A DNA stretch of 64,000 bases from Epinephelus fuscoguttatus (GCF_011397635.1 NC_064765.1:29106632-29170631), one strand, 5' to 3'; counted from the first letter of the stretch, positions 1-12,846 are shown. The notes: generated from the sequence alone by a model not told the origin. Numbers and translations: made by a program.

Positions 1-1433
1 ATAAAGGAACGCTTAAGATGTTAACATTAACATTCTTCAGGGTCCGCGATTTTAAAGTGGCAAAAATTGAACTGAACTCAACTGTGAAGGCAGAATGAAA
101 ACCAAAGCTGCATTTTCTGGGAGGTATAAATATGTAAATATTCGTGCCACCGGAGATTGTTTTTTGAAATGCACACATTTTTATCCAAATTCAACTCAAG
201 CACACTGGAGAGTGGACTGGCACCATTACTGCTTTTTATTTCCAAGTTGTGGGTAGGCTACATCTTTATTGTTTACACTAGCTGAAAATTGCCTTACTGA
301 GGTTGAAGCTGCAATAACCAATATTTACATTAGCAATGCATCAAATAAATATTTATGATGTGAAAGGAGTCATTTCTAGTGACAAAGCAACAGAGAATCA
401 TCACCAACTCTGCGTTCCTCTTTTAGCCTTAAGCTCATTGTTTTTTGTTTTCCATCTTTCAGAATTCTGCTCTCATCTACCTCCAGATGCAGCTAACAGC
501 TGTTTTCAGTAAAAAAAAAAAAAAAAAAGCTCTGACAAAGCCACTGCACCAAATGGCTAACAGACAAAATAAGTGACTAGCTGGTAAATACAGGGGAGCA
601 TTTAGCAGTTAAGAACCAAATTCACCCACCTGGAAAAGAAAGAACAAAAATGAAAAAGCTGAGAATACTAAAAATTTCAAGGCAGTTGCCTTCAATATTT
701 TTTGAGTTTTGAAGCCAACTCAAACTGTTTGGTTCTGAAACAAATTATATATCCTTCAGCTAACAAATAAGCTTTTATCTAGATAATGAACTTACCTTTG
801 TGGAGAAATCTTCAAGGCAACTTTTTTAAATACATGAGTTTTGAGGCCAACCCAGAATTTTTTAGTTTTGAAACAAAGTAAAAACATTGAGTTATTTTTC
901 TTTATTTTATTTTATTTTCTTCTTATTATTATTATTATAAAAAGAAAATTGGGATCTGCAAAGAATTTGCCATGGTGGGCCACAGGGGCATAAATATAGA
1001 CAGTACTGGGAGAGAGAGTGGGCCCTTTCAAGTGATTCAGATTGCCACTTTGGAAATATACCTGTGTTCAAAAAGGAATGATAAAAAAAAAAAGTTCCCA
1101 ACTTTAAAATGGTGCAATTTGTTATATATGTCCCCATGTCCTATATATAATAAGCTATAAAATCTATAATTAAACTATAAAAACTATTCAATTAAATAAT
1201 TAATTTCTGACTTTATTTGATATTTTTGTCAGAAATGCAGTGATTGCTGGGTAATATTTATGTTGATGTTGTCCAATGTAAATCTCTATTTGTGTCAAAA
1301 CAATACCTGCACGATGGCGTGCAGTAGGGCCTGTCATAATAGTGCACACTCGTGCCTGCCATAACTTCCTTATGCCACTGGTGGGCCCTAACAACAGAAT
1401 GTTACCAGCAGAAACACTAAGTTTAGTTACAGG
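1..1433. other. Intergenic, A/T-rich; small local duplication
   Basis: No gene seen. There is an A18-type run at about 510-528. The segments 678-754 and 812-888 share CAAGGCA, GAGTTTTGARGCCAAC and GTTYTGAAACAAA in the same order, so they look like an old local duplication. ORF-length frames here have no codon bias. Confidence 0.6.
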
Positions 1434-1770
1434 TAGTTATCCTATGACCCAACATATCCTCATTAAACAGTTCATATCCTATAAAATTGCACACACAGTT
1501 GACCATATCCTACGAATTAGTGACGATACGTCCTTAACGTAAAGTTAAATACTTAATGCAAAGTAACAGAGGTTAGTTTTAAGCAGGTAAAGTTACTGTT
1601 GTTAGGTTTAGGAAAAGAAACATGGTGAGGATGTAACTCAAAATGTCTCAAGGTTCACACAAAAGTCCCGGGGGAAAGTCCATGGTTTTTTGACCCATCC
1701 ACTACCCCAACCCGCCCCCTTACAAGACCGCTCAGGACTGCTTCCTTGTTTACTCCTGTCAGCGCACTGG
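1434..1770 (+). repeat. Dispersed repeat R1, direct copy
   Basis: It contains CAGTTCATATCCTATAAAAT, GTAAAGTTACTGTTGTTAGG, TTTAGGAAAAGAAACATGGTG, AAGGTTCACAC, GACCCATCCACTACCCCAAC and GGACTGCTTCCTTGTTTAC, matching the complement of 57650-57990. An open frame across it (1655-1978, minus) is a by-product. Confidence 0.8.
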
Positions 1771-2399
1771 TCACGTGATTGCAGCCCTCCAAAATATATG
1801 GGTTATGCACTGGCTCATGATTACGTAGGATATTTAGAAATTCAGGTACATTACTTTTCACAAGAAAACATACTTTTGTGAGGACAGCCTGTACAGGCAA
1901 GTATATGTTAGCCAGTGAGGGGGAAAACAGTCCCTCTCCCAGCCTAAAATACTGGGAAAGTATGGTCTTTAAATTCAACAGTTTATGTCAAGAAGGTGTC
2001 ATGTCCTACAGAGAGTCCTTGCTGTCACTTGACAAAGAGGATTACATTCAAACTGAAACAGAATCGGATTAGATTGTTGTCCTCATCTCATAAAGGGGGG
2101 GGGGGGGTGTCTCCAACTAAATGGCCCAAAGTGTCATTCCCAAATATCTTCCATTTGGTTGACTCACCTGGTAAGAGACACTATTATATTTACTATAGAT
2201 ATGATTAATTAAACTCACTATGATATCACTACCCTACAGCCACTAATGCTATGATGTGTGACAAGCATGTTTAATTGAAGTTACTCAACACCATTAGCCT
2301 AATGTTATGTTTTGACAATGTGCTATAACATTATCATGAGGGGACTTACATACAGTGCAACCTCAAGAACTACGGGTGATGAAGGCTCATAACTTTTTC

Positions 2400-2975
2400 A
2401 CCGGTGGTTAAACAATCTAACACTGTTTGGATAAGGCAAACTTCACATTAGATTCTCTTTGTTTGACCAGAAACAGACCATCGTTTTTTTTTTTCATTTC
2501 ATTTTAGCATGTATCAAGCCAGCATATTTTCACATCTAACTGGGTGAATTAAGGATTTATTTCAACCAAATCAGAGCTTGTGATTGTTGGAACAGTTGAC
2601 AGACAAAGCAAGACAGTTTTTGTGAGTCTCATTTTGTTTCTCTCAACTTTAAATGAAGTGTGTTTTACAATGATAACATTACTGTTTAATTAAATAAAGT
2701 CTGGTAGCTTTGGCGATAGCAATTTTGGGGCTGTTTCAGGTCAAACAAAAAGGATGTTCTCTGTAGGGATCCTTTCCATTATGTTGTTAGAAACTTAAAA
2801 TAATAATGTGAGAATGTCAGTGGCAAAAATGAGCACTTTTAGTGGATGTAAATTGACGGTGTGAAAGTGCCGTGAGTGGTTAATGATAGGTAAATACAGC
2901 CTGTTTTGCCTCTGCAGCCTCACACAATATTGGATCAATTTCCAAAAAATGTTGTTCCCAGTCATCACTGAGACA
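2400..2975 (+). mobile_element. Giant foldback element, partial copy
   Basis: Collinear with the complement of about 48840-48100: GTATCAAGCCAGCAT, TAACTGGGTGAATTAAGGATTTATT, GCTTGTGATTGTTGGAACAG, TGACAGACAAAGCAAG, AATGAAGTGTGTTTTACAATGATAACATTACTGTTTAA, AAGGATG...GTAGGGATCCTTTCCATTATG and GTCAGTGGCAAAAATGAGC. Within this copy GTTTGACCAGAAACAG also pairs with the complement of TTTCAGGTCAAAC. Its outer termini are not clear. Confidence 0.75.
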
Positions 2976-3130
2976 CAACACCATGGGAGAGGAAAGTCCA
3001 GGCTGAAAAAGGTAGCTAATGGCAGTGAGCTAGCATCTATTTGCATCGCTGAGAAATAACTTTTTAGGCTTAAATCACATTACTCATTCAGTACAGTTGC
3101 AAATAAAATCCACAACAAAAAAACACACCT

Positions 3131-3473
3131 TTAAGTTTAAGTTTATTCACTTTAAGTTAAGTTTAAGTTTATTCACTTTATTAATCCCCCTGAGAGGAAA
3201 TTCAGTGGTTTCACTCTTGCTTGTCAATTACACACAGGTCTGAAAGACACACACATGCACAAAGTGGAGAGATCTCAGAGTGAGGGGGCTGCCCTTTGGT
3301 CAGGCGCCCCGAGCAGTTGGGGGGTTCAGTGCCTTGCTCAGGGGTGCCCAGGAGGTGAACTGGCACCTCTCCAGCCACCAGTCCACGCTCCATATTTTGG
3401 TCCGGACGGGGACTCGAACAGGCGACCCTCCAGTTCCCAACCCAAGTCCCTATGGACTGAGCTACTGCCGCCC
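3131..3473 (-). mobile_element. tRNA-derived SINE
   Basis: Read on the minus strand it opens GGGGCGGCAGTAGCTCAGTC, giving a tRNA-like A box (TAGCTCAGTCCATAGGG). The B box follows in TGTTCGAGTCCCC, then a tRNA-unrelated body. It ends in a LINE-like tail with CTCAGGGGGATTAATAAAGT and the repeated tail AATAAACTTAAACTTAA. Pol III boxes, order and tail define a complete SINE. No clear target duplication was found. Confidence 0.85.
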
Positions 3474-3489
3474 CAAATGGTAAAATGGT

Positions 3490-4130
3490 TACGGTAAAAA
3501 GTTACTCACCTTTCGGTACAATGCTGACGAGATGTATCCAATATGGTGGATGAGGTCAACAAAACATCAATGAAAAGTTGACAAAGTGGATCAAAAAATT
3601 GACCATCCACAAAAAAAGGAAAGGAAAACCCCCTGGAAAGTCAAGGCATACTGCTTCACTAAAGTACTCTCGTGCTTTCGGCTTCCGGAGTAAGCTAGGC
3701 TAATCCATCTGGATGTGTGTGGATGTTTCTGGCGGGTAAGTACTGAACATACGTCCATTAGCATCAGTGAAGGCAACTCTGCTGTCTCTAGCTCGGGCAC
3801 AGAGCAGCAAGCTAGCGCTGTCCATGCAATGAGCTGCAGGCACTGTTTGACGAGCCCAGTCTCACTCCGAAGTTGATGAAATCCGGCGCTTGGGCAGTGA
3901 CTTGCGGCATCAGAAACCAACGAAAAAAGGCGTCATTTAACGACGGCATGATACACGCCCGCTCCCGTTGTTATTATCTAAGGGTACTCGGCGACGGCAG
4001 GAGGGAAAGAGGCTGGACAAGGATGAGAGTCAAGGTGGCGAAAGTGGGGCGGTCGGGAGGGGTGGGGGATGGGTTCAACAAACACTGTATTTGGTATAGA
4101 GAGTGGTATTTGCATTCCATAAGATTCTAA
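3490..4130. other. Intergenic, no supported feature
   Basis: Mixed-composition sequence with no exon I can support. An open frame on the minus strand (3591-3920) lacks splice signals and recognisable motifs. Confidence 0.5.
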
Positions 4131-4445
4131 TGCCAAACACTGTTCTTTTTTCCCAAACCTAACCACATGTTTGTTGCCTAAACCCAACCACCTGTGTTTG
4201 TAGTTGAAGGGGGAAAAAGTCAGTTCACAGTGCTGTACTGACGTAGTGTGTTTATTTTGAAAGACTGTATGTAAACATTAAATTTCCTGTGAAAACGGAA
4301 GTTTATTTTGAAAGAAGACAATGAATGTAACAGGCAGAACTTGACACGGTGGCCCAGAACGTCAACAACCAATGCACCCAGGGTACCTTGCACGTTGTAT
4401 GTGGACCGGGAAAGTCTACTATGTGACAAGGTAGGAGTGAGAATG
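4131..4445 (+). repeat. Dispersed repeat with CCTAAACCCAACCAC motif
   Basis: TTGCCTAAACCCAACCAC at the left is shared with 8155-8172 and 14330-14345. The following TTTATTTTGAAAGACTGTAT, repeated as GTTTATTTTGAAAGAAGACA, and AGGGTACCTTGCACGTTGTA are familiar from a fish repeat family. There is no coding content. Confidence 0.5.
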
Positions 4446-4806
4446 TGTTGGTTCAACCTTTACTAACTAAGTCCTGCTAAAACTTGCTGTTCTCATGGGT
4501 AATCTTGTCACGTCAGCTAACCAATCAAAACGTTACAACTAGCAACAAGGAAAACATTTGTAAGGGCAGAGAGAGGGCACAAACTAAACTACTGTGAGCT
4601 GCCTTACAGTAGATTGAATTTGATTGGAGTTTTATCTTACTTTTTTCATTCATAGTTTCTGTATTGGCATTTTAATTTAATGTTGGATTATGAAAAAACG
4701 TCTAATATTTTTCTAAAGACAACTGGGAAATTACATATAAATTAAGTTTGCAACTCATTAATCATTTCTAGTCTTCTCAAGCACTGGAAGTGAATATCGT
4801 TTCCAG

Positions 4807-4976
4807 AAAACCTCAGCAATGAACTGGGTGTGCATGCTGTGCTGGCTGCCTCAGCCGCTCAGACGTTCAATGTCAGGCTGCCTGAGCCAAAAGAGGATAG
4901 AAACGCATTTGCCGAGCGATTCTCCCACAGTAGATCCAAGAGGGGAGTTAAGATTCACATTTCCAAATGCCAAGAC
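4807..4976 (+). CDS. Candidate orphan exon, unidentified
   Basis: A possible internal exon bounded by tttccag and a strong donor gtgagt. It is open in one frame for 56 codons (residues include LGVHAVLAASAAQTFNVRLP and ERFSHSRSKRGVKIH). The G/C-rich, alanine-rich body contrasts with the A/T-rich surroundings. I do not recognise the protein and see no partner exon of matching phase nearby. It may be an exon of a long gene, a pseudogene remnant, or chance. Confidence 0.25.
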
Positions 4977-7318
4977 GTGAGTATTTTTATTGCAAATGTC
5001 AGGAGGAAAAAAGTAGGCTGCATTTTTGTACAGTTTGATGCATCAGGGTTTCAAAATAGTTTTCCCACCTTGAATGAGATAAATATTTAATGTCAGTATA
5101 AATATAAATGTGTATGCTGAGCAGTGGTCTTTTTGAGCTTGAAATACTACAGTACATACATTAACAGGCCTCTTTTAGAACAGGAAATGAGTTCTTTGTT
5201 TCAACCAAGGTCATACTGGTCATTAATATAAACGTCTAACATCTGGTTAACAATGTAGCAAAGGAAATCTGCAGATATGAAAGACTTTGTCATTTTCTCC
5301 ATGGTAAGCTACAGCACGTGACATCTGATTCAGACAGCCAGATTAGGAAAGCAGTTGATCATGAACTGAGCTTTTAAAATAACAGACTTGTTTACTTTTT
5401 TCGTCTTACCCTCGACTGCATTATCATAAAACTTGATTTTCTCTCTGTTGTATCTGTTTCTACACAATCACTACATTCATTCAGGGTTTTAACACCCACC
5501 GTGGACTGAATATTGATGAGGCGAATGATTATTCTCCTGTTTGTAGAGAGAATTTTGGCTCACTGGTACACTTCATAATTAATGTTGCTTGTCACTATGG
5601 ATCTACTTGAAAATAATAACAAAAGACGGCCTGTGGGGAAAGGGCGGTGATTTGTATTTGCTGGGAACAATTCAGCAGTTTGACAAAGAAATGTCAGTTT
5701 GCTTGTCAGACCGTGAAAACAGTATATAATGTCTTGGTTTTGGAGGAGCTCTCTAAAGTCTGACATCATAACCTTGACAATGTCAAAGTGTTGGTGTTAT
5801 CATCAGGGTATCTCAGCCTGAGTTTGAGATTAGAGATGTATAAGAGACACATCAAACCTAGAGGTGTGAAAGCGATATACATTTATCAGGCAGTGAGATT
5901 CCAGTTAAATATGCTATTAAGTTGCATCATGGGAAGTGTAGGATCCAGTCCTTTGAAGCTTGACCCATACTAGGAAAAAAAGTATGTCTCAGAATATCTT
6001 GGCTTCCGTTTCTTTGATTTTGACCATTTTTTTATATGTCTCATGTGAACTCACCCATCTGTATGGAAGTGCAGTACTAAATCACTGATGTGCCCCTTTA
6101 AACTCCAAAGGTAACAGATTTCTCTGCATGTTAAAGTGGTGTGCATGGGGCTCTAGTAAGAGTGATACTCTGCATTTAAACAGTTTGGGTGGTGGTTTCT
6201 ATTTTTACCCTCCCAGACCAAAAGTACAAGAGTAAAAGAGTAAGGAATGGATTAAACATGTCTGTAATGTAATGTTAGCATGCCTGGCTAACTAGCTTGC
6301 TATGTACTATACACCAGGTGTTAATTCCAAAGCCAAGGGAATTTTATACAACATTATTTTGTGGGGTCACATCCACTATGGGAACGAGTGTTTTGCTCTA
6401 TTGGATTCAGGAAAGTTTCTACAGAAACCATAGCTAAACTGTTACACAAGATAGCATACATTTAGCCCATATATTAAAATTATTCTCTCTTTTAGCCTTA
6501 AAGGTAAAACATGTATTCATTATTCGTTATTCTATTCTGGAGCCAAACCCAGCTGACATTGGGCTTGAAGCAGGCTAAGGCGAATTTATACTCCCCTTAT
6601 CTACGAAAATAGATAAATCCATTTCAGATGTTGTAAACATCACTGCCTTCATACCTCCATGTGTACTTTATGATGGTATGAACACAGCCAATAGATGGCA
6701 CTAGAGGGCACAATCAAAAGTTTCACTCAATAAACAAGGTGATGGTGGAGGAGGTTGTAACATTGTGTCTTTACAGAGAAGAAGCGCTGTAGATGACAGT
6801 GGGCTGTGCAGCCAGGGGACACAACAAGCAACCGCATTTGTTCATTCATTGTTACTTCATGCATGTACAGCCACTGCTGCCTCTTGTTAATAATAATCTT
6901 GGGATCAAAAACATAGCTAGAAAGAATTACAAGGAGCAAGCAAGCCCACACTGAAATGATTTGAACGTTAGTAAAGTTACCTGGCTCGTCCGCTGGACTG
7001 CTGACCTCCTCTTGGGATTGGAATCATTGGCAGACCAGAACAACAGTTATGTGTTGTGCGAGCTACGTCGGCAGGGATTGCGCTGCTGCCCCTAAGCTTC
7101 AAAATGTGACTCTTTGGGCTCAACCATCATGGTTGAGTCATTGGGGTTCTCATCATGCCCTCTAAAGAGAAACAGGCTTCAGGTTGAGCGTCCGTTTTCC
7201 GTGTGGTCCTAGTGCTCGACGCGTCTCAGTTTATTAGCGCGTAACATAGTTTTTGGGCGGTAAAACGTGCAGAGGACCAAAACTACCTCCTGTAAAAGTG
7301 CAGGGGACATGTCCCCTG
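4977..7318. other. Intergenic; one SINE/LINE tail fragment
   Basis: No gene seen. At 6545-6580 AACCCAGCTGACATTGGGCT matches the complement of the familiar fish SINE/LINE tail (compare 22575-22600), so a short 3' relic is present. The rest shows nothing I can name. Confidence 0.5.
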
Positions 7319-7320
7319 TG

Positions 7321-7345
7321 CCCCCCACCCCCCCCACCCCCCCCC
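7321..7345 (-). other. G-quadruplex-prone tract (minus strand)
   Basis: The plus strand reads C6-A-C8-A-C9. The minus strand therefore has G9-T-G8-T-G6, enough G for intramolecular quadruplexes, with i-motif potential on the plus strand. An inverted repeat GGGGACATGTCCCC lies just upstream at about 7304-7317. Confidence 0.8.
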
Positions 7346-7832
7346 AAAATTACGTCCGTGTGTGCAGCAATTACATACATCCTGACATGTGGACGAGAAT
7401 TCTTGTCACTTTATTACCAATTTGCTACTGTGCGTTCCGCCATCGTTTAAATTTCTTTGTTATCTCCTCACTTTCTTCTCAATCTTTAAAGGAACTGCTT
7501 CATTTTGTCCGTCTCTGTAAGCTTTCAGAAAATGTGCACAAATATGGACGAAATGAAAGCAGAGTACGGATAGTAGGCTCCATCTGTCTCTGTATACTTA
7601 TCTAACACTGAGCATAACTGAGCCCGTACACACTGGTTAGGTTGCCAGACTTATCACATGGCTGAAAGGTGAAACAGTAAAAATAAATAAATAAATAAAT
7701 GTAACCCCTATCTTGCTGTAAGCAGACAATACTGTTAGGATTAACTTGCTCAACATTGTAGTCCAAAAAATGCTGTCCATTTTATCCCTGCATTTTACAT
7801 GGATCATAAACTGGTGAGGATGCGGTGCCATG

Positions 7833-8413
7833 CCATTGTTGCGATGGGCCAAAATTCCAAAGCCCCATTAGTCAGAAAAATGTCTCATTTGACAGAAAGC
7901 CCATTTCTCGAAAGTCCCTTTTCCGGAAAATATTCACTCTCTACAGTTAGTTTCAGTTTCACTGCAGCATTTGAGTCACTGATCGCGGGTGGATTTACCA
8001 ACCCTTTGTGGCGTTTCCCAGCAGTATTTGAGCCATCGGACCTGGGGTTTTTTTCACCGACTCATCGCTGCTTTTCCAGTGACTTTTGTGCCACCAAATA
8101 GGCCTGTTTTAAGCCAAAAACAATCTTTTCCAAAGCATAACCAAATGTTTTTTGTGCCTAAACCCAACCACACATTCACCGTTATTGACAAATGTAATGT
8201 ATCCGTGGTTTACAGACACGTACGATACGAACATTTTTTCAGGCGATTTGGTTGTCCAACAGCAGAGAGTGTGTATATTTGGAGAAACTGGACTTTGGAG
8301 CAATGAGTGCTTGTTTTTTGGGATAATGGGCAGCCAGAGAAATGGGCTTTCAGTCCAATGGGACATTTTATGGACTAAAGGAGCTTTAGAATGTTTGGCT
8401 GCTGAAACAATGG
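7833..8413. mobile_element. DNA transposon-like element with ~85-bp terminal inverted repeats
   Basis: The left arm CCATTGTTGCGATGGGCCAA...AAAGCCCATTTCTC (7833-7917) matches the complement of the right arm (8413-8330, CCATTGTTTCAGCAGCCAAA...AAAGCCCATTTCTC) along its length with scattered changes. The interior carries the CCTAAACCCAACCA repeat and a stretch shared with 14095-14345. No transposase. Confidence 0.8.
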
Positions 8414-8419
8414 CTGGTC

Positions 8420-11120
8420 CCCAAGGATGCTTACTTTTCGCCAGGCACATTCAGCTTCAGCCTCAGTCTTTTAGAATAACACTTACATAGCTAACAAGTG
8501 CATATGTAAGACCACTTTAAAGGGTCCTCATTTTATAACAAGTCAGCTTGAAAGTTTAAAAACTCTGCCAGAGACAGGGTTTTTAATGAACTCATAAATC
8601 TAACATTAACGTTAAATCTGCCAGTGACAGGTGTCATTTCAAACAACAGAACTGACAGACGCTGGCAAGAGAGCCAGTCTGCTTTTTTCCACCTGTCATT
8701 GTTTCAGAAATGATTAAGAATTTCAATGGTGAAACTACAACCAGCATCACTGTAATGGGTACATGTGTGAGAATGTTTAACAGATGTAGAGTAACTGAGG
8801 GGGAAGGCTCAGCAACCAGTCAATTGAAGTTGTAATATTTTAAGGGACTTTATTCAAAATGGCCTTTATCGCCTCACCTTGTTTGCCTTGTTTTCCCACC
8901 AGCTTTCTCATATTTTTCAGTGCCCCTGCTTGTTAAAAGCAGATATTATGTAGGCAGCAGTTTGCTCACTCTCCCCTGGGTATTTAATGTGATACAGTCC
9001 GCTCTTCTCTTCCACCTTATGTGTGTGCTTTTCTGTCTCCTCCATCCACCATCCAGCAGATGATTCGGCACCAGGATCAGCATTTATTTTGGCTCCCAGT
9101 TCTTTTCTTCCCCGCTTGTGCATCCCAAGCACATCACTTCCTCTTAAAGAGAGCGAGCAGAGGAGAAAGTGAAGGAGAGCGATGGTGCCCTGTAGGAGGG
9201 AGGAGGGTTGACTGATGATCCATCCCTGCTACACAGTTGGTTGTCAGTGTAAAAATGGCCTCAGCCTCGCATCCATTCAATCTAAACTACAGCGAGCGGG
9301 CGAGAGCTCGCTCCAACTCTTAATGCTGTGCAGTTGCACATGTCTGGTTTCAGCGGGATCCAAGTGATAGATGTCGACATAAAGGGTAATGCATGTTTCC
9401 CATCGCCCCCGTTGGATGATATTGAGCCTATATTAGGGTCCCCACTCTCTGTTTTGATGTAGATATGGCTTTGATTATCTAGCATTACCCATAATGCACT
9501 GGGTACCTAGCTACCACTTTGTGAAATGTCCTCTTTGATTCTTTTAAAGGCTGTGACAAGAATTTATTTTCACATTCACATTGTGTATCATTACATGACT
9601 CACATAGCCAACAATAAATCCTTTTTTTTAAGGAAAAATACAGAACTGACATCTCTCAAGCATTCATTTAGGAACAAAGGCAAATCACAAGCACCTAAAA
9701 TCACCCATAATTCCACTTGTCATTACAGACGACACATATCCAATTGTCTCTATAGGCAGCCGCATCTCCGGGTGCAGCGGAATTACTGGCATTCAGTTAT
9801 ATTGGCAGCCAGTGACGTTGCCACTGTGCATGCCTCATTTATTGATGTTGAATCCTCCCTGATAGGCTCAATACTTGTCTACGGATAAGCACGTTTGAAA
9901 GACAGTTTTGGTGACGAGAGACAGTTTAAGAGTGAACCCAAATGAGAAACAAGGAAGATGATAATGAAGTGTTGGGTACATGGGGCTCATTATAACAAGA
10001 GAAATTGTCTTGGTTTAAGAAAACAAAGGTTGCATATGACAAATCCAAGGAAAGCATGAGTGTCTCAATTACAGCAGCTTATGGTACAAGGACAGAGAAC
10101 TGGGGGAGTGTAATATATGAGGCTCTGACAGGGAAAGAGTTCATCTACATGTATATCTGTGACATCTCCCCATGTGTTCCCGCACATTCAAACATGCAAG
10201 CGTCTAATCCCGTCTGCTCATCATGTGCTTGCAAATGCATAAAATGTACTTTTGCATCAACCTCTGCTGACATTTCCTTCTACTTTCCTCCCCAGTAGAT
10301 GCTTTTTTTGACAGCTCTCCCAGTTCTCAAAGGAAGCAAATACAGTGTACAGTAGATGCCATCAGGTCGTGACACCCACTCCAAATTACCCACAGTGACT
10401 AGTGTCTTGTCTGTCTGTCACTTCCCAAGTCATGCCAGATCAGACTCTCCTGCAACGGTGGCGTCTAGAATGAAGGATCTTGATTCTGGGGAGAGACGGT
10501 GTAGGGGGGGTTGTCATAGCAACAGCTCATCCCCCGTCTGTGCAATCTGATCTTGTTTATCGAGTTCTTCTCATCGGAGCAGCTGCATGGAAACAACCCC
10601 TGATGCCTCGCGGCCAAAGGAACAGCGTCAGATCTGAATAGAAATTGATCACAAAAGCAATAAAAATGCAACTTCTTAAGGATCCCTGAGAAACTCCAGC
10701 CAGAGTGTTAATCAGCCATTCATCTCTCGACACTGTGTGGCCCGTACCTTTTGTGGGGTCACGCAGACTTTCTCGTGAAATTCTTCATGGTTAAAGTAGA
10801 TAACTCTTTTTCTCTTTCTCTCACTGCAGACAAGATAATTATGTTGCCAAGCACCATTAACCCACCTGGCAATAGCCACCTCTCCTCTCCCTTTACCTCA
10901 GGCTATGTATTCTGAAGTCAACCTTCTGTCCGCAGTCCACAATTCTAAGATCAATTATGATAATCTACTAATGAGTGCAATTACAATATCCATGTAGTAT
11001 CAACATTTAAGTAATGTATGTTAAAGAAAAAGATACATGACCAAAGTACAAGGACATGCAAACATTACAGCCACATGTGAGTGCTGAATATGTCTCTTAA
11101 GCTACTGTATGTGCATGATT
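8420..11120. other. Intergenic, no supported feature
   Basis: No gene or named repeat. Several sub-regions (about 9000-9200, 9350-9500, 10360-10700) have balanced composition and no repeat signature, so they could be conserved non-coding sequence. That cannot be decided from one genome. Confidence 0.5.
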
Positions 11121-11123
11121 ATA

Positions 11124-11325
11124 CTACACTGCAACAGCCTCCGCTTTTCTAGGAAGGTTTTCCACAAGGAACACAGCAGCAGGTATTTGTTCCCATTCAG
11201 CCACAAGTAAGGGCAGGCACTATTGGGTTTATAAGACCTGACTCGCAGTCGGCGTTCCAGCTCATCCCAAAGGTGTTTGATGGGGTTGAGGTCAAGGCTT
11301 TGTGCAGGTCGAGCAGTTCCACACC
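11124..11325 (-). pseudogene. Tc1/mariner transposase relic (C-terminal part)
   Basis: Minus-strand translation gives DLNPIKHLWDELERRLR, the hallmark of the third catalytic region of Tc1-like DDE transposases (DLNPIEHLWDEL...). After one frameshift near 11210 it gives LVAEWEQIP...LVENLPRKAEAV, the usual C-terminal end, then a stop at 11126-11124. The N-terminal DNA-binding half and both terminal repeats are missing. Confidence 0.85.
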
Positions 11326-11329
11326 AAAT

Positions 11330-12475
11330 AGGGAAAATTAAAGGAGAACTGTCGCAATGAAACAGGAGAGGGAAGTTCGAAGCACACTATTGTCTGAAAT
11401 AGTGGCTCCCAACCACTTTTGTTCAACGCACCCCTACAGCCTTATCAGATAGGCTCAGGTACCCCGTTGCCGTACCCCTTTCATAGATGGAATTATACAG
11501 CAGTACTTCACTACAGGGCAAACATAAGGTGCGCTACCATCCACCTGTTTTTATGCACATTTTCAATATGTTCATAAGAAAACCTGAGTGAAAACACCAA
11601 ACACTGGAAAAACAGTACATGCGATTAAACAATGGAACCAGTTTTAGCAAATAAATGATGACGCTACATCATTGTATAGGGCACTGTGAGTTCTCGTCAT
11701 CATCTCTGGATAGTCTTTCACTTATGTATGCAAACAGGACTGCTAGCAGAACTCCTCCAAGAGCACATAGCTGTAATACTAGTTGTTCAAAAAATCTCTA
11801 TCTCCATTGTCCAGTTTGCTCTCTGTTAATATACACCCATTGATTTCCATCCTTTGAGGTTTAACTAGCGCTTTTTTTAATTACGTGATTTCACTGGACC
11901 CTCTTCTTAGGTAGTCATATATTGGCACCTGAGTGGAGAATTAATTACAAATGCTGCCTATTTCAATGAAGCAACTCCCAATATAGTAGTAGTGAATGAA
12001 AAAGTGCATAAATTAACATTTTCTTTTGTGAATTTTATGAAAATTGGGTTAAGATTTGTGTTAGATTTTGATGGGAACCTTACTCATGTGGCTGTGGTGG
12101 TAGTTTGCATTTGTTTTATCACTTGGAGTAGCAGGAGCTGGATGTTTCAACCATTTATCCATTACTTATAGCTTTCATTTCGACTTAATTCTGCTTGCTA
12201 ACTAGTTTTCAAGTACTCTTAATTGGAACGTAATTGGAACTGAGGCATGTCCTCTGAAGTCGACCTGGTGGAGAATGTAATGCCAGCCAGATTAGGTTTT
12301 CTTTAAACATAATGAGGAAATGCTAATAATTGTTTCTTGCAAGTCACAAAAATGTTGACACTTAACGCATGAGGAAAATATTTACTGACTATGTATTTCA
12401 TTTGTTTTCTGATAAAATATCTGATCTTTGAATCCAATACTGCAACTACAACAATATTAAACTTTTTATGGTTAT
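11330..12475. other. Intergenic; hAT-like end fragment
   Basis: At about 11398-11480, AGTGGCTCCCAACCACTTTT followed by GCACCCC and GTACCCC resembles the end of the element at 47883 (AGTGGTCCTCAAACTTTTTC...GTACCCCC). The rest shows nothing I can name. Confidence 0.5.
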
Positions 12476-12846
12476 GTTTAGGCACTGGCAGCCAGTATGT
12501 TGTACTCAAGATCGGTCTCAAGACCACTTCGTCTTGTCTTGGAATCAGCCCTATTTTAACTTGTCTCTGTCTCAGGCAAGAGGACTTGGGATTTCATTTC
12601 AAGACCAGTAAAGACCACAACTGCGGTGATATCTCTAAACCACATATAATATTCACCTCTGCAGTGTCTTCTGATTATTTTATCAACACATTATTCATGG
12701 TATACATATACAGTATACATAGCAATAAAATAGGTGAATGAAGAGGAATCTTCTTTTGTTTTCTGTAGGTGTTTTATGGGAATGTGGCTCTTTCAGATCA
12801 GTTTGAGGAGTGTCTATGGTTTGGCCTGTTCCACATTTTATTGCCA

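Noticed and set aside
3385..3473. tRNA gene on the minus strand (A and B boxes present)
   Set aside because: The sequence continues directly into a SINE body and LINE-like tail and cannot form a complete cloverleaf. It is the SINE head.
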